A stretch of 64,000 nucleotides of DNA, taken from assembly GCA_026392155.1 (NCBI GenBank), contig JAPLCP010000079.1, positions 75,618-139,617 of the forward strand. The letters run 5' to 3'. This document shows positions 19,873 to 28,305 of the stretch, piece after piece; the first letter of the stretch is position 1, and each line of letters begins with the position of its first letter. A program made the translations under genes and the position numbers. This DNA comes from Armatimonadota bacterium. GTDB lineage: Bacteria; Armatimonadota; Armatimonadia; Armatimonadales; Armatimonadaceae. The notes under the pieces are model-generated. The model was not told where the DNA came from, made no database searches, and saw nothing but the letters and a program-made list of their open reading frames with translations.

Positions 19873-21141
19873 ATGCGACTGGTGTATCTGACCACAGGAA
19901 CGGGGAGCTTCTACTGCGGGAGCTGCATGCGCGATAATGCGCTCGTGCTGGCGCTTCGCAAGCGTGGCCACGATGCGCTCCTCGTGCCGATGTATCTCCC
20001 CCTCACCCTAGATGAGGTCTCGGCAGCAGAGAACATTCCCGTGTTCTATGGCGGGATCAACTCCTACTTGCAGCAAGTCTCGCCGCTGTTTCGGCACACA
20101 CCCCGCTGGCTGGACAAGCTCTTGGACTCCCCCAAGGCGCTGGCTAGTGCGGGTAAGCGTGCTGGAATGACCAAGGCAAGTGAGCTAGGCCCCATGACTC
20201 TCTCGATGCTAAAGGGCGAAGAGGGCAACCAGAAGAAAGAGCTGGAGCGCCTGGTGGAGTGGCTGGCAAGCGAGAAACCCGACTGGGTGGTTCTCTCCAA
20301 CGCACTCCTGCTGGGCATGGGACGGCGAATTCGCGAGGCAACGGGTGCCAAGATCGCCTGTACCCTCCAGGGAGAAGACGGCTTTCTCGATGCTCTAGGC
20401 GCTCCGTTTAACACAAAATGCTGGGAGCTTGTCGGGGAGCGTGGTGCGGAGTTTGACGCACTGATTCCCGTGAGCCACTATCACAGCGAGCTGATGCAAC
20501 GGCGTGCAAAGCTTCCCCCCGAGAAACTTCACGTGGTCTACAACGGCATTGATCTCACGGGCTATGTCCCCCGCGCCGAGCCGCCCGAAACACTCACGCT
20601 CGGCTATCTTGCCCGGATGTACGAACCCAAGGGCCTGGGGACACTGATCGAAGCGTTTCTTCTACTTGCTCCCCGATTGCCGCAGCTCAAGCTTGCCGTG
20701 GCGGGAGCGCAAGTTGGGTACGATCATTTCTACGTGGGAAAGCTCGTGGCCAAACTCGCCGCCGCTGGCCTGGCAGATCGGGTCAGCTGGCATCCCAATG
20801 TCAGTCGCGATGAGAAAATTGCGTTTCTCAAAAACCTCACGGTGCTCTCCGTTCCCGCGACGTATGGCGAGTCGTTTGGGCTCTATGTCATCGAAGCACT
20901 GGCCGCAGGTGTCCCTGTTGTGCAGCCTAAACACGGCGGCTTCCCCGAGATTCTGGCCCAGACCGGCGGCGGCGCTCTCTACGAGCCTCTCACTCCCGAA
21001 GCCCTCGCCCATGCCCTAGAAACGCTGCTCTCTGATCCCAAAGCCGCCTTTGAGCTTGGTGCCGTGGGCCAGAAAGCGGTCTTCGAGAAGTTCAGCGTAG
21101 ACGCAATGGCAGAAGGCGTCGAGAAGGTGCTGACATCATAA
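19873..21141 (+). CDS. glycosyltransferase family 4 protein
   Basis: MRLVYLTTGTGSFYCGSCMRDNALVLALRKRGHDALL...GESFGLYVIEALAAGVPVVQPKHGGFPEI. Confidence 0.92.
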   Translation: MRLVYLTTGTGSFYCGSCMRDNALVLALRKRGHDALLVPMYLPLTLDEVSAAENIPVFYGGINSYLQQVSPLFRHTPRWLDKLLDSPKALASAGKRAGMTKASELGPMTLSMLKGEEGNQKKELERLVEWLASEKPDWVVLSNALLLGMGRRIREATGAKIACTLQGEDGFLDALGAPFNTKCWELVGERGAEFDALIPVSHYHSELMQRRAKLPPEKLHVVYNGIDLTGYVPRAEPPETLTLGYLARMYEPKGLGTLIEAFLLLAPRLPQLKLAVAGAQVGYDHFYVGKLVAKLAAAGLADRVSWHPNVSRDEKIAFLKNLTVLSVPATYGESFGLYVIEALAAGVPVVQPKHGGFPEILAQTGGGALYEPLTPEALAHALETLLSDPKAAFELGAVGQKAVFEKFSVDAMAEGVEKVLTS

Positions 21142-21164
21142 AGCAGACAAGCAATGAGATTCCG

Positions 21165-22235
21165 GTGGCTCGTCAGGGAAACTATCTCTTTGTGAAGGCG
21201 CGTGTTGGTGTCCGCGAGGTGGTGCTCTGTGTGGACTCCGGGGCGGGGATCCATGTTCTAACTCCGCAGGCCGCTATGCGCTTGGGACTTTTACCGCCCG
21301 ATAGTGCCACCCGCAACGTGACGGGCACGGCGGCGACCGTAGCGGCGCGGCAGATTCGGCTGACGCAGCTCTCCATTGGAGGACTCTCGCTGGCGGACAC
21401 GGAGGCGGTCGCGGTGCCTCTGCCGTCATCGCTGGGCTGTGACGGTCTGCTGGGCTACCCGCTCTTTGCGCAGTGGGTTGTCACCCTAGACTATACCGCC
21501 AGCACTCTCACGCTGAGCCTCCCAGAGACATTTACACCGCCGACGGGAGCGGCTTCACTGCCTCTCAAGATCGAGGGGAATATTCCCCAAGCGCAAGTGG
21601 AGCTGGATGGAATCGCGTGCTGGATGGAGCTAGACACAGGCTCCAGCGGCGAGGTGGATCTGAATGCACCGTTTGTGGAGAAGAACAAGCTCCGGGAGCG
21701 CTACTCCAAGCGCATTGCCATGCCGACCGGAATTGGGGTGGGCGGCGTGAGCTACGGCGAGGCAGCCCGCGCGACTCAGCTCAAGCTGGGGCCATTTGCG
21801 CTGGAAAAGCCGCTGATCAAGCTCTCGCAGCAGAAAAGTGGGGCGGATGCCTCGGAGCGAGCGGCGGGACGGCTCGGGGCGGAGGTTCTGCGGCGCTTCA
21901 CGGTGACGTTTGACTACGGACGAAAGCGGCTCTACCTAACACCCAATGCCCAGCTCCGCGATCCCTTCTCCTTCACCACATCGGGCCTTCTGCCCCTCTA
22001 TGAAAACTTTGAGTGGCGTGTCTTTGCCGTCTTGCCCGACTCCCCTGCCAGCGAAGCCGGAGTCACCACGGACGATCAGATTCTGGCGGTGGATGGGCGC
22101 TCGGCCAATAAGCTCAACCTCTACACCCTCAGCGAGCTTCTGCGCCGTCCCATGGGCACAAGAGTCCCCCTTCAGCTCCGCGCCTCCACGGGGCGTATCC
22201 GCCGCGTCAACCTCATCTTGCGCGAGCTTCTGTAG
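21165..22235 (+). CDS. retropepsin-like aspartyl protease with C-terminal PDZ domain
   Basis: CVDSGAGIHVLTPQAA and MELDTGSSGEVDLN (two D[ST]G motifs) then AVLPDSPASEAGVTTDDQILAVDGRSANKLN PDZ. Confidence 0.85.
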   Translation: MARQGNYLFVKARVGVREVVLCVDSGAGIHVLTPQAAMRLGLLPPDSATRNVTGTAATVAARQIRLTQLSIGGLSLADTEAVAVPLPSSLGCDGLLGYPLFAQWVVTLDYTASTLTLSLPETFTPPTGAASLPLKIEGNIPQAQVELDGIACWMELDTGSSGEVDLNAPFVEKNKLRERYSKRIAMPTGIGVGGVSYGEAARATQLKLGPFALEKPLIKLSQQKSGADASERAAGRLGAEVLRRFTVTFDYGRKRLYLTPNAQLRDPFSFTTSGLLPLYENFEWRVFAVLPDSPASEAGVTTDDQILAVDGRSANKLNLYTLSELLRRPMGTRVPLQLRASTGRIRRVNLILRELL

Positions 22236-22250
22236 GGTACACTCTTGGGC

Positions 22251-22976
22251 GTGAAAGCTGTAGCCTTGATTCCGGCGCGCCTTGCGGCGACGCGTCTTCC
22301 TGATAAGCCCCTTGCTCTGATTGCGGGCAAGCCGATGATCCAGCATGTCTGGGAGCGGGCTCGGCAGGCATCTCGGATTGACGATGTCTTTATCGCCACG
22401 CCCGACCAGGCCATCGCCGATGCCGTGCGTGCGTTTGGCGGCAGTGTGCTCATGACGCGGGGGGATCATCAGACGGGTACAGATCGCCTCGCCGAGGCCG
22501 CCCAGCAGCTTGCCTCAGAGGTGACCGTGATTGTCAATGTCCAAGGCGATGAGCCTCTGATCGAGCCTGCGACAATAGACGCCGCTGCGGAGCCGCTTCT
22601 GGCAGATGCAAATCTCGCCATGTCGAGCCTCTGCTGCCCGCTCCCCGAGGGGCGTGAGGGCGACCCTAATGTCGTAAAAGTCGTGCTGACCCAGACCGGC
22701 TACGCGCTTTATTTTTCTCGCTCGCCGCTTCCCTACCGTCGCAACGCCGATGCACCGGGCTACCAGCCGCTCCAGCACATCGGGCTCTACGCGTACCGTC
22801 GAGACTTTCTGGAGACCTTCCCCACCCTGCCACGAACGCCCCTAGAGCAGATTGAGTCGCTGGAACAGCTTCGCGCTCTTGAGCACGGCTATCGGATCAA
22901 GATGATCTTCACAAACCGCGCCCCCGAGTCCGTGGACACGCCCGAGGACCTAGAGCGCGTCCGAGCGCTTTTCTAA
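22251..22976 (+). CDS. kdsB: 3-deoxy-manno-octulosonate cytidylyltransferase
   Basis: VKAVALIPARLAATRLPDKPLALIAGKPMIQHVWERA...VIVNVQGDEPLIEP...YALYFSRSPLPYRR...HIGLYAYRRDFL. Confidence 0.96.
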   Translation: MKAVALIPARLAATRLPDKPLALIAGKPMIQHVWERARQASRIDDVFIATPDQAIADAVRAFGGSVLMTRGDHQTGTDRLAEAAQQLASEVTVIVNVQGDEPLIEPATIDAAAEPLLADANLAMSSLCCPLPEGREGDPNVVKVVLTQTGYALYFSRSPLPYRRNADAPGYQPLQHIGLYAYRRDFLETFPTLPRTPLEQIESLEQLRALEHGYRIKMIFTNRAPESVDTPEDLERVRALF

Positions 22977-23813
22977 GCGAGAGCGTAGCCAACGGCCTAC
23001 TGCGCTCAGAGCGAGAGTATCTAGCCCCGTCTCGTAGCCCAGTGTTGCAAGGTGCAAGGCGAGCTTCTCCGTGGCCAGGTTCCCTGCCGCACCGGGAGCA
23101 AATGGGCAGCCGCCGAGTCCTCCCACCGCACCATCAAAGCAAGTCAAGCCAAAACCCAGTGCGACATCAACATGCTCTAGTGCGCGTCCATTGGTGTCAT
23201 GAAAGTGCCCCGCCAGCCGCGATGCAGGCACGCGGGGCAAGATATGCTCTAGCAGCGAGGCGATCTCTTCGGGTACTGCTCTGCCAAGAGTCTCCCCCAG
23301 CGCGACTTCATCGCAGCCCAGCGCCGCGACTTGCTCAATGACTTGTGCGGCTTGCTCGGGTGAAACCTTGCCTTCGTAGGGGCACTGTGTCACTGTGGAG
23401 ACATAGCCCCGCACCCAGCAGCCGTGCTGCCGTGCGGTTTTCACCACGTCGGCATACTCGGTAAGTGAGCTTGCAATGGAGCGCCCGATGTTTTTTTCAC
23501 AGAAGCTCTCGGAGGCCGCCGTGAAGATCGCAATGGCCGTGGCACCAGCCGCGAGTGCTCGCTCCAGCCCTTTCAGATTCGGCACCAGCACCGAGAAACG
23601 GGCCACGGAACGATCCAGCCCCGCCATGACTTCGGTGGCATCGGCGAGCTGAGGGACGAGCTTGGGGTGGACAAAGGCCGTCGCCTCGATCTCCGTACAG
23701 CCTGCCGCGATCAGCTTCTGGATCAGCATCAGCTTCTCTGCTGTCGCCAGTGTAACCGCTTCGTTTTGCAGGCCATCGCGCGGCCCTACCTCGACGATTC
23801 GAATCGCGGTCAT
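22950..23813 (-). CDS. hydroxymethylglutaryl-CoA lyase
   Basis: MTAIRIVEVGPRDGLQNEAVTLATAEKLMLIQKLIAAGCTEIEATAFVHPKLVPQLADA...GLGGCPFAPGAAGNLATE; start corrected from the ORF track. Confidence 0.95.
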   Translation of the reverse strand: MTAIRIVEVGPRDGLQNEAVTLATAEKLMLIQKLIAAGCTEIEATAFVHPKLVPQLADATEVMAGLDRSVARFSVLVPNLKGLERALAAGATAIAIFTAASESFCEKNIGRSIASSLTEYADVVKTARQHGCWVRGYVSTVTQCPYEGKVSPEQAAQVIEQVAALGCDEVALGETLGRAVPEEIASLLEHILPRVPASRLAGHFHDTNGRALEHVDVALGFGLTCFDGAVGGLGGCPFAPGAAGNLATEKLALHLATLGYETGLDTLALSAVGRWLRSRLEKRSDAL

Positions 23814-24253
23814 GCCTTCTCTAGCTCCACCAGAGTCGCGCCGTGCTCCACCCGATCGCCCGGAGCAGCGTGAACTGCGCTCACCGTGCCGGCAAACGGA
23901 GCCTCCAAGGTCGCCATCACCTTCATCGCCTCCATGACCGCCAGTGGCTGGTAGGCTTTGACACTCTGACCAACGACGACATGCACGGCGCGGACGATCC
24001 CCGCCATCGGGGCGGAGAGGCTCCCAGCTTTTTGCCGAGCAGCAGCACGCCGACCCTGCGCGGGTTGAAAGCGCCACGTGTGTCCATCAAGCCCCAGAAA
24101 GACCTCGCCGCGCTCGCCGTGTGCGACGGTCACCACGGTCACAGAGTCCCCGTCTTGCACCTCAATATCACCGCCTGGCAGTGTCCGAGTGGTAACCGCG
24201 CTGTCGCGCTCAACCTCCCACTCTTGCTGCCCACAGAGCCACTTGGTACTCAT
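23810..24253 (-). CDS. biotin carboxyl carrier protein (BCCP part of a split MccA-type subunit)
   Basis: C-terminal biotinyl motif VMEAMKVMATLEAPFAGTVSAVHAAPGDRVEHGATLVEL; ATGA overlap with upstream biotin carboxylase ORF. Confidence 0.93.
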   Translation of the reverse strand: MSTKWLCGQQEWEVERDSAVTTRTLPGGDIEVQDGDSVTVVTVAHGERGEVFLGLDGHTWRFQPAQGRRAAARQKAGSLSAPMAGIVRAVHVVVGQSVKAYQPLAVMEAMKVMATLEAPFAGTVSAVHAAPGDRVEHGATLVELEKA

Positions 24254-25806
24254 ACGCCGATCCTCCAGCCATCGGTAGCGTGCCAGCCAATACCCTCCTC
24301 CCCCCGCCTCTCCTCCCAATCCTGGGAGGAGGGTGAGAGAGGGGAGTCCGAATCCACCCCTCTGGCTCCCCTCCTTCCTCCCTGCCTCCGCAGGGTTGGG
24401 AGGAGGGGCTGGGGGAGGAGGGCGGCGAGGGCTTGGAGAACCACCTCGGGAATCTCTTGGGCGGGCTTCCAGCCGTTGAAGCGCTCGGTGAGGAAGCCGG
24501 TGTGGAGCTGACCAGCCACAAAGGCTTCGTCGGCGAGGAGAGCACGCAGGTACTCAATATTGGTCTGAACTCCTAGCACCGTAAATCCCGCGAGGGCCTG
24601 ATCGAGCCGGGTAAGAGCAGCCAAGCGATCCGAGCCGGCGCCGATGACTTTGGCGAGCATGGGGTCGTAGTAGGGCGGGACTTCCATCCCCTGCGTGTAG
24701 CCCGAGTCCACCCGCACACCGGGGCCGCTCGGCTCCTGCCAGCGCCGCAAGACCCCAAGCGACGGTAGAAAACCCGTGGCGGGATCTTCGGCGTAGACAC
24801 GTGCCTCAATGGCGTGCCCGCGGGAAAAGATCTCGGATTGCGTGAGAGGAAGCGTCCCGCCCTCGGCGACAGTGAGCTGCCAGCCGACTAAGTCCGTTCC
24901 TGTAATGGTCTCGGTCACCGGGTGCTCCACCTGCAGGCGCGTGTTGACCTCCAGAAAATAAAATGCATCTCCCTCGACAAGAAACTCCACGGTTCCCGCC
25001 CCGACATAGCCGACCGTCTTTCCCGCCAGCACCGCCGCATCCGCCATCTTCTGGCGCAGCTCCGGTGTCAGACCAGGCGCAGGCGACTCCTCGATAATTT
25101 TCTGGTGGCGGCGCTGGATCGAGCACTCACGTTCAAAGAGATGCACGACATTGCCGTGGGTGTCACCAAAGAGCTGGAACTCGACATGGCGTGGCTTTTG
25201 AACATAGCGCTCCAGCAAGACCCGGCCATCGCCAAAGGCGGCAAGGGCTTCGCGGCGCGCCTCGGAGAGCTGGGGTAAAAAGTCACTGAGGTCGTCCACA
25301 CGCCGCATCCCACGCCCACCACCGCCCGCACTGGCCTTGATGAGCAGCGGCGTGCCGATCTTTTCTGCCTCATCGCGTAGCACCGCATCATCCTGGTTGT
25401 CGCCATTGTAGCCCGGCACCACCGGAACCCCGGCGGCGGCCATCGTGCGTTTTGCCCCGATTTTATCCCCGAGTGCCCGAATCACCGCGCCGGGTGGCCC
25501 CACAAAGACAATCCCCGCTGCGGCGCAGGCATCCGCAAAGCCTGCGTTCTCGGACAGAAATCCGTAGCCAGGGTGAACGGCATCTGCATCGTGTGCTCGG
25601 GCGAGCTCCAGAATCTTGTCCGTGCGCAGATAGCTCTCGGTGGCAGGGCCGGGGCCAAGGCAGAAAGCCAGATCGGCAAGCGCGACATGGGGCGCGTCTC
25701 GATCGGCATCGGAGTACACTGCAACCGTCGAGATTCCCCGCTCCCGGCAGGCACGGATGATCCGAACCGCGATCTCCCCTCGGTTGGCAATGAGTAAACG
25801 CTTCAT
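24250..25806 (-). CDS. biotin carboxylase (acyl-CoA/methylcrotonyl-CoA carboxylase alpha, BC part)
   Basis: MKRLLIANRGEIAVRIIRACRERGISTVAVYSDADRDAPHV...GPPGAVIRALGDKIGAKRTM...EVNTRLQVEHPVTE; C-terminus diverges into repeat-derived sequence then ATDGWRIGV. Confidence 0.95.
   Translation of the reverse strand: MKRLLIANRGEIAVRIIRACRERGISTVAVYSDADRDAPHVALADLAFCLGPGPATESYLRTDKILELARAHDADAVHPGYGFLSENAGFADACAAAGIVFVGPPGAVIRALGDKIGAKRTMAAAGVPVVPGYNGDNQDDAVLRDEAEKIGTPLLIKASAGGGGRGMRRVDDLSDFLPQLSEARREALAAFGDGRVLLERYVQKPRHVEFQLFGDTHGNVVHLFERECSIQRRHQKIIEESPAPGLTPELRQKMADAAVLAGKTVGYVGAGTVEFLVEGDAFYFLEVNTRLQVEHPVTETITGTDLVGWQLTVAEGGTLPLTQSEIFSRGHAIEARVYAEDPATGFLPSLGVLRRWQEPSGPGVRVDSGYTQGMEVPPYYDPMLAKVIGAGSDRLAALTRLDQALAGFTVLGVQTNIEYLRALLADEAFVAGQLHTGFLTERFNGWKPAQEIPEVVLQALAALLPQPLLPTLRRQGGRRGARGVDSDSPLSPSSQDWEERRGEEGIGWHATDGWRIGV
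24290..24423. repeat. palindromic element copy E2 inside 3' end of biotin carboxylase gene
   Basis: ataccctcctccccccgcctctcctcccaatcctgggaggagg ... ccgcagggttgggaggaggggctgggggaggaggg; ends are inverted copies of each other; 24290-24346 aligns with 61325-61383 with few differences. Confidence 0.85.
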
Positions 25807-26564
25807 GAGTTGCTCACCCAGCTCGGCTTCCGTTTCTCCAGAAACGCCCGAATCCCCTCTTGACCTTCAGACGATGCTCTGGCCTGCGCGATCGCTCTCA
25901 CCGTGTCTGCGGTGCCTTCGTCTAGCTCCCGGAGAAGTTTCTTCGTCGCGGCGACTGCCTCGGGGCTAAGCCGTAAAAAACTCTCTAGAAGCAGGGGAAG
26001 CTCTTTGCCATAGTCCAGCGCCGCACAGTCAATCAGCCCGATTCGTAAGGCGTGCTCTGGGTTGAAAAGCGTCGCTGTGGTAGCCAAGGCTCGAAGCGCT
26101 CCGGAGCCGATTTTCCGGCGCAGATACGGTGAGATCACGGCAGGAATCAGCCCCAGGCGAACCTCGGTCAGGCCAAAGCGTGCCTCGGGGGCAGCGATAA
26201 CAAAATCACAGGTAGCGATCAGCCCGAGTGCCCCCGCAAAGGCACTGCCATGCACGGCGGCAACCGTGAGCTTGGGACACGCATCTATTGTCTGAAAGAG
26301 CATTTGGAGTTTGCCTGCATCGGCGAGGTTTTCCTCAAAAGAGTAGCCCGCCATCTTTGCCATCCACTCCAGGTCCGCCCCGGCGCAGAAGCTCTTTCCG
26401 GCGCCTTGCAACACAATCACCGCAACCGTGGGGTTTGCCCCCAGTCTCAGAAATGTCTCGGTTAGTTCTGCGATAAGCGGCTCATTAAACGCATTGTGCA
26501 CCTCAGGACGGTTGAGGGTGACATGGGCCACGGGGCCCGAGATAACAGTGAGAATATCGTCCAT
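25803..26564 (-). CDS. enoyl-CoA hydratase/isomerase family (putative methylglutaconyl-CoA hydratase)
   Basis: VTLNRPEVHNAFNEPLIAELTETFLRLG...VIVLQGAGKSFCAGADLEWM; operon context. Confidence 0.92.
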   Translation of the reverse strand: MDDILTVISGPVAHVTLNRPEVHNAFNEPLIAELTETFLRLGANPTVAVIVLQGAGKSFCAGADLEWMAKMAGYSFEENLADAGKLQMLFQTIDACPKLTVAAVHGSAFAGALGLIATCDFVIAAPEARFGLTEVRLGLIPAVISPYLRRKIGSGALRALATTATLFNPEHALRIGLIDCAALDYGKELPLLLESFLRLSPEAVAATKKLLRELDEGTADTVRAIAQARASSEGQEGIRAFLEKRKPSWVSNS

Positions 26565-26567
26565 TGG

Positions 26568-28172
26568 TTACATCCTGAAGACGCCGAAGCGGGTGGGAGC
26601 TTGCGGCGCGTACTGCGCGGCGGCAAGCCCTAAACCGATGGCGCGGCGGGTATGGATCGGGTCGAGAATGCCATCGTCCCAGAGGCGTGCTGTGGCGTAG
26701 TACGGGCTTCCCTCGCGCTCGTACATCGCAATGGTCTCCGCTTCTTCCTCCTGGCTCATCGCATCGCCCTTCACGGTCTTGAGCACCGCCGCCGCCTGCG
26801 GGCCACCCATCACGGAGATTCGGGCGTTCGGCCACATCCAGAGCTGGCGCGGGCCAAAGGCGCGGCCACACATCCCGTAGTTGCCTGCTCCAAACGAGCC
26901 GCCCACAATCACGGTAAACTTCGGAACTTCTGCGCAGCTCACGGCCATCACCAGTTTTGCCCCGTGCTTGGCGATTCCCTCGTGCTCGTAGCGGCTACCG
27001 ACCATAAAGCCGGTGATATTTTGCAAGAAAACCAGCGGAATATTGCGCTGACAGCAAAGCTCGATAAACTGTGCGCCTTTGAGCGCGGACTCTGAGAACA
27101 GCACGCCATTATTGGCGATAATACCGACCGGCCAGCCTTCCCAGTGCGCAAAGCCACAGACGAGGCTCTGGCCGTAGAGTGGCTTGAACTCATGGAACCT
27201 GGAGCCATCCACGAGCCGAGCGATGACTTCGCGGATCTCAAAGGGCTGGCGCAGGTCTTTGGGAAGCAGGCTGTAGAGCTCGTCTGCAGGATAGAGCGGC
27301 TCTTCGGACACTTGTGGCGGCGCGACCCGCGTCTGCGGCAGGTGCGCGACTGCATCCCGCAAGATCGCCAGGGCATCGTCCTCGGTCTCGGCGAGATAGT
27401 CTGCAACCCCCGAGAGCCGTGTGTGGACATCGCCGCCGCCCAGTGCCTCCGCGGTCACTTCCTCGCCCGTCGCGGCCTTCACCAGCGGAGGGCCTGCAAG
27501 AAAGATCGTCCCATTCCCCTTCACAATCACGGTCTGATCGCTCATCGCAGGCACATAGGCTCCTCCCGCCGTGCAGCTTCCCAGCACGGCGGCAAGCTGG
27601 GGAATTCCCAGAGCGCTCATCCGGGCCTGGTTGTAGAAAATCCGCCCGAAGTGCTCTTTATCCGGGAAGACCTCTGCCTGGAGTGGGAGATACGCGCCCC
27701 CCGAGTCCACCAAGTATAGGCACGGAAGGCGGTTCTCTTGTGCAATCTCTTGCAAGCGCAGGTGCTTCTTTACCGTCAGCGGAAAGTACGTCCCACCTTT
27801 TACCGTGGCATCGTTGGCGACAATCGCACAAGGTCGCCCGTGGATTGTCCCGATTCCCGTGACCAGCCCCGCCCCCGGAGCCTGGTCACCGTAGATTCCA
27901 TTGGCAGCCAGGGTAGAGAACTCCAGAAACGGCGCACCAGGGTCGAGTAAGGCGTCTATGCGCTCGCGCGGGAGCTTCTTCTTTCGGGCACGGTGCTTTG
28001 CCACCGACTCCGCACCACCGCCTAGACGCGCTACCGAAAGTCGCGATCTCAGCTCCGCGGCAAGCGCTCGGTTGTGCTCGGCGTTCGCCCGGCACGATGG
28101 TGCATCAGGATCCAGATTGGTATCTAATGTGTCCATGAATACATACCTCTCCTTGGTATCTAATGTGTCCAT
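26568..28172 (-). CDS. acyl-CoA carboxylase carboxyltransferase subunit (methylcrotonyl-CoA carboxylase beta)
   Basis: [50 protein letters not shown]...[60 protein letters not shown]; two candidate starts (28172, 28136). Confidence 0.95.
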   Translation of the reverse strand: MDTLDTKERYVFMDTLDTNLDPDAPSCRANAEHNRALAAELRSRLSVARLGGGAESVAKHRARKKKLPRERIDALLDPGAPFLEFSTLAANGIYGDQAPGAGLVTGIGTIHGRPCAIVANDATVKGGTYFPLTVKKHLRLQEIAQENRLPCLYLVDSGGAYLPLQAEVFPDKEHFGRIFYNQARMSALGIPQLAAVLGSCTAGGAYVPAMSDQTVIVKGNGTIFLAGPPLVKAATGEEVTAEALGGGDVHTRLSGVADYLAETEDDALAILRDAVAHLPQTRVAPPQVSEEPLYPADELYSLLPKDLRQPFEIREVIARLVDGSRFHEFKPLYGQSLVCGFAHWEGWPVGIIANNGVLFSESALKGAQFIELCCQRNIPLVFLQNITGFMVGSRYEHEGIAKHGAKLVMAVSCAEVPKFTVIVGGSFGAGNYGMCGRAFGPRQLWMWPNARISVMGGPQAAAVLKTVKGDAMSQEEEAETIAMYEREGSPYYATARLWDDGILDPIHTRRAIGLGLAAAQYAPQAPTRFGVFRM

Positions 28173-28188
28173 GAATACATACCTCTCC
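28117..28188. repeat. perfect 36-bp x2 tandem duplication containing SD and ATG
   Basis: ttggtatctaatgtgtccatgaatacatacctctcc at 28117-28152 and again at 28153-28188; minus strand GGAGAGGTATGTATTCATGGACACATTAGATACCAA. Confidence 0.98.
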
Positions 28189-28305
28189 TCCCCAACCCTC
28201 CTCTCCCGGGCACTCGTTCCTCATTGGGAAAGGAGGGGGTAAGGGGGTGGATAAGCCCCTTTCCCAGCGAAGACTGAGCGACCGGGAGAGGGGTTGGGGA
28301 GAGGT
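28187..28305. repeat. nested palindromic element copy E3 between acyl-CoA dehydrogenase and MCC beta genes
   Basis: cctccccaaccctcctctcccggg (left) vs gaccgggagaggggttggggagagg (right); inner tgggaaagg / cccctttccca arms; contains cgttcctca (revcomp TGAGGAACG). Confidence 0.85.

Noticed and set aside
23814-24077. N-terminal extension of the HMG-CoA lyase ORF
   Set aside because: Overlaps BCCP in another frame; the lyase begins MTAIRIVEVGPRDGLQ at 23813.
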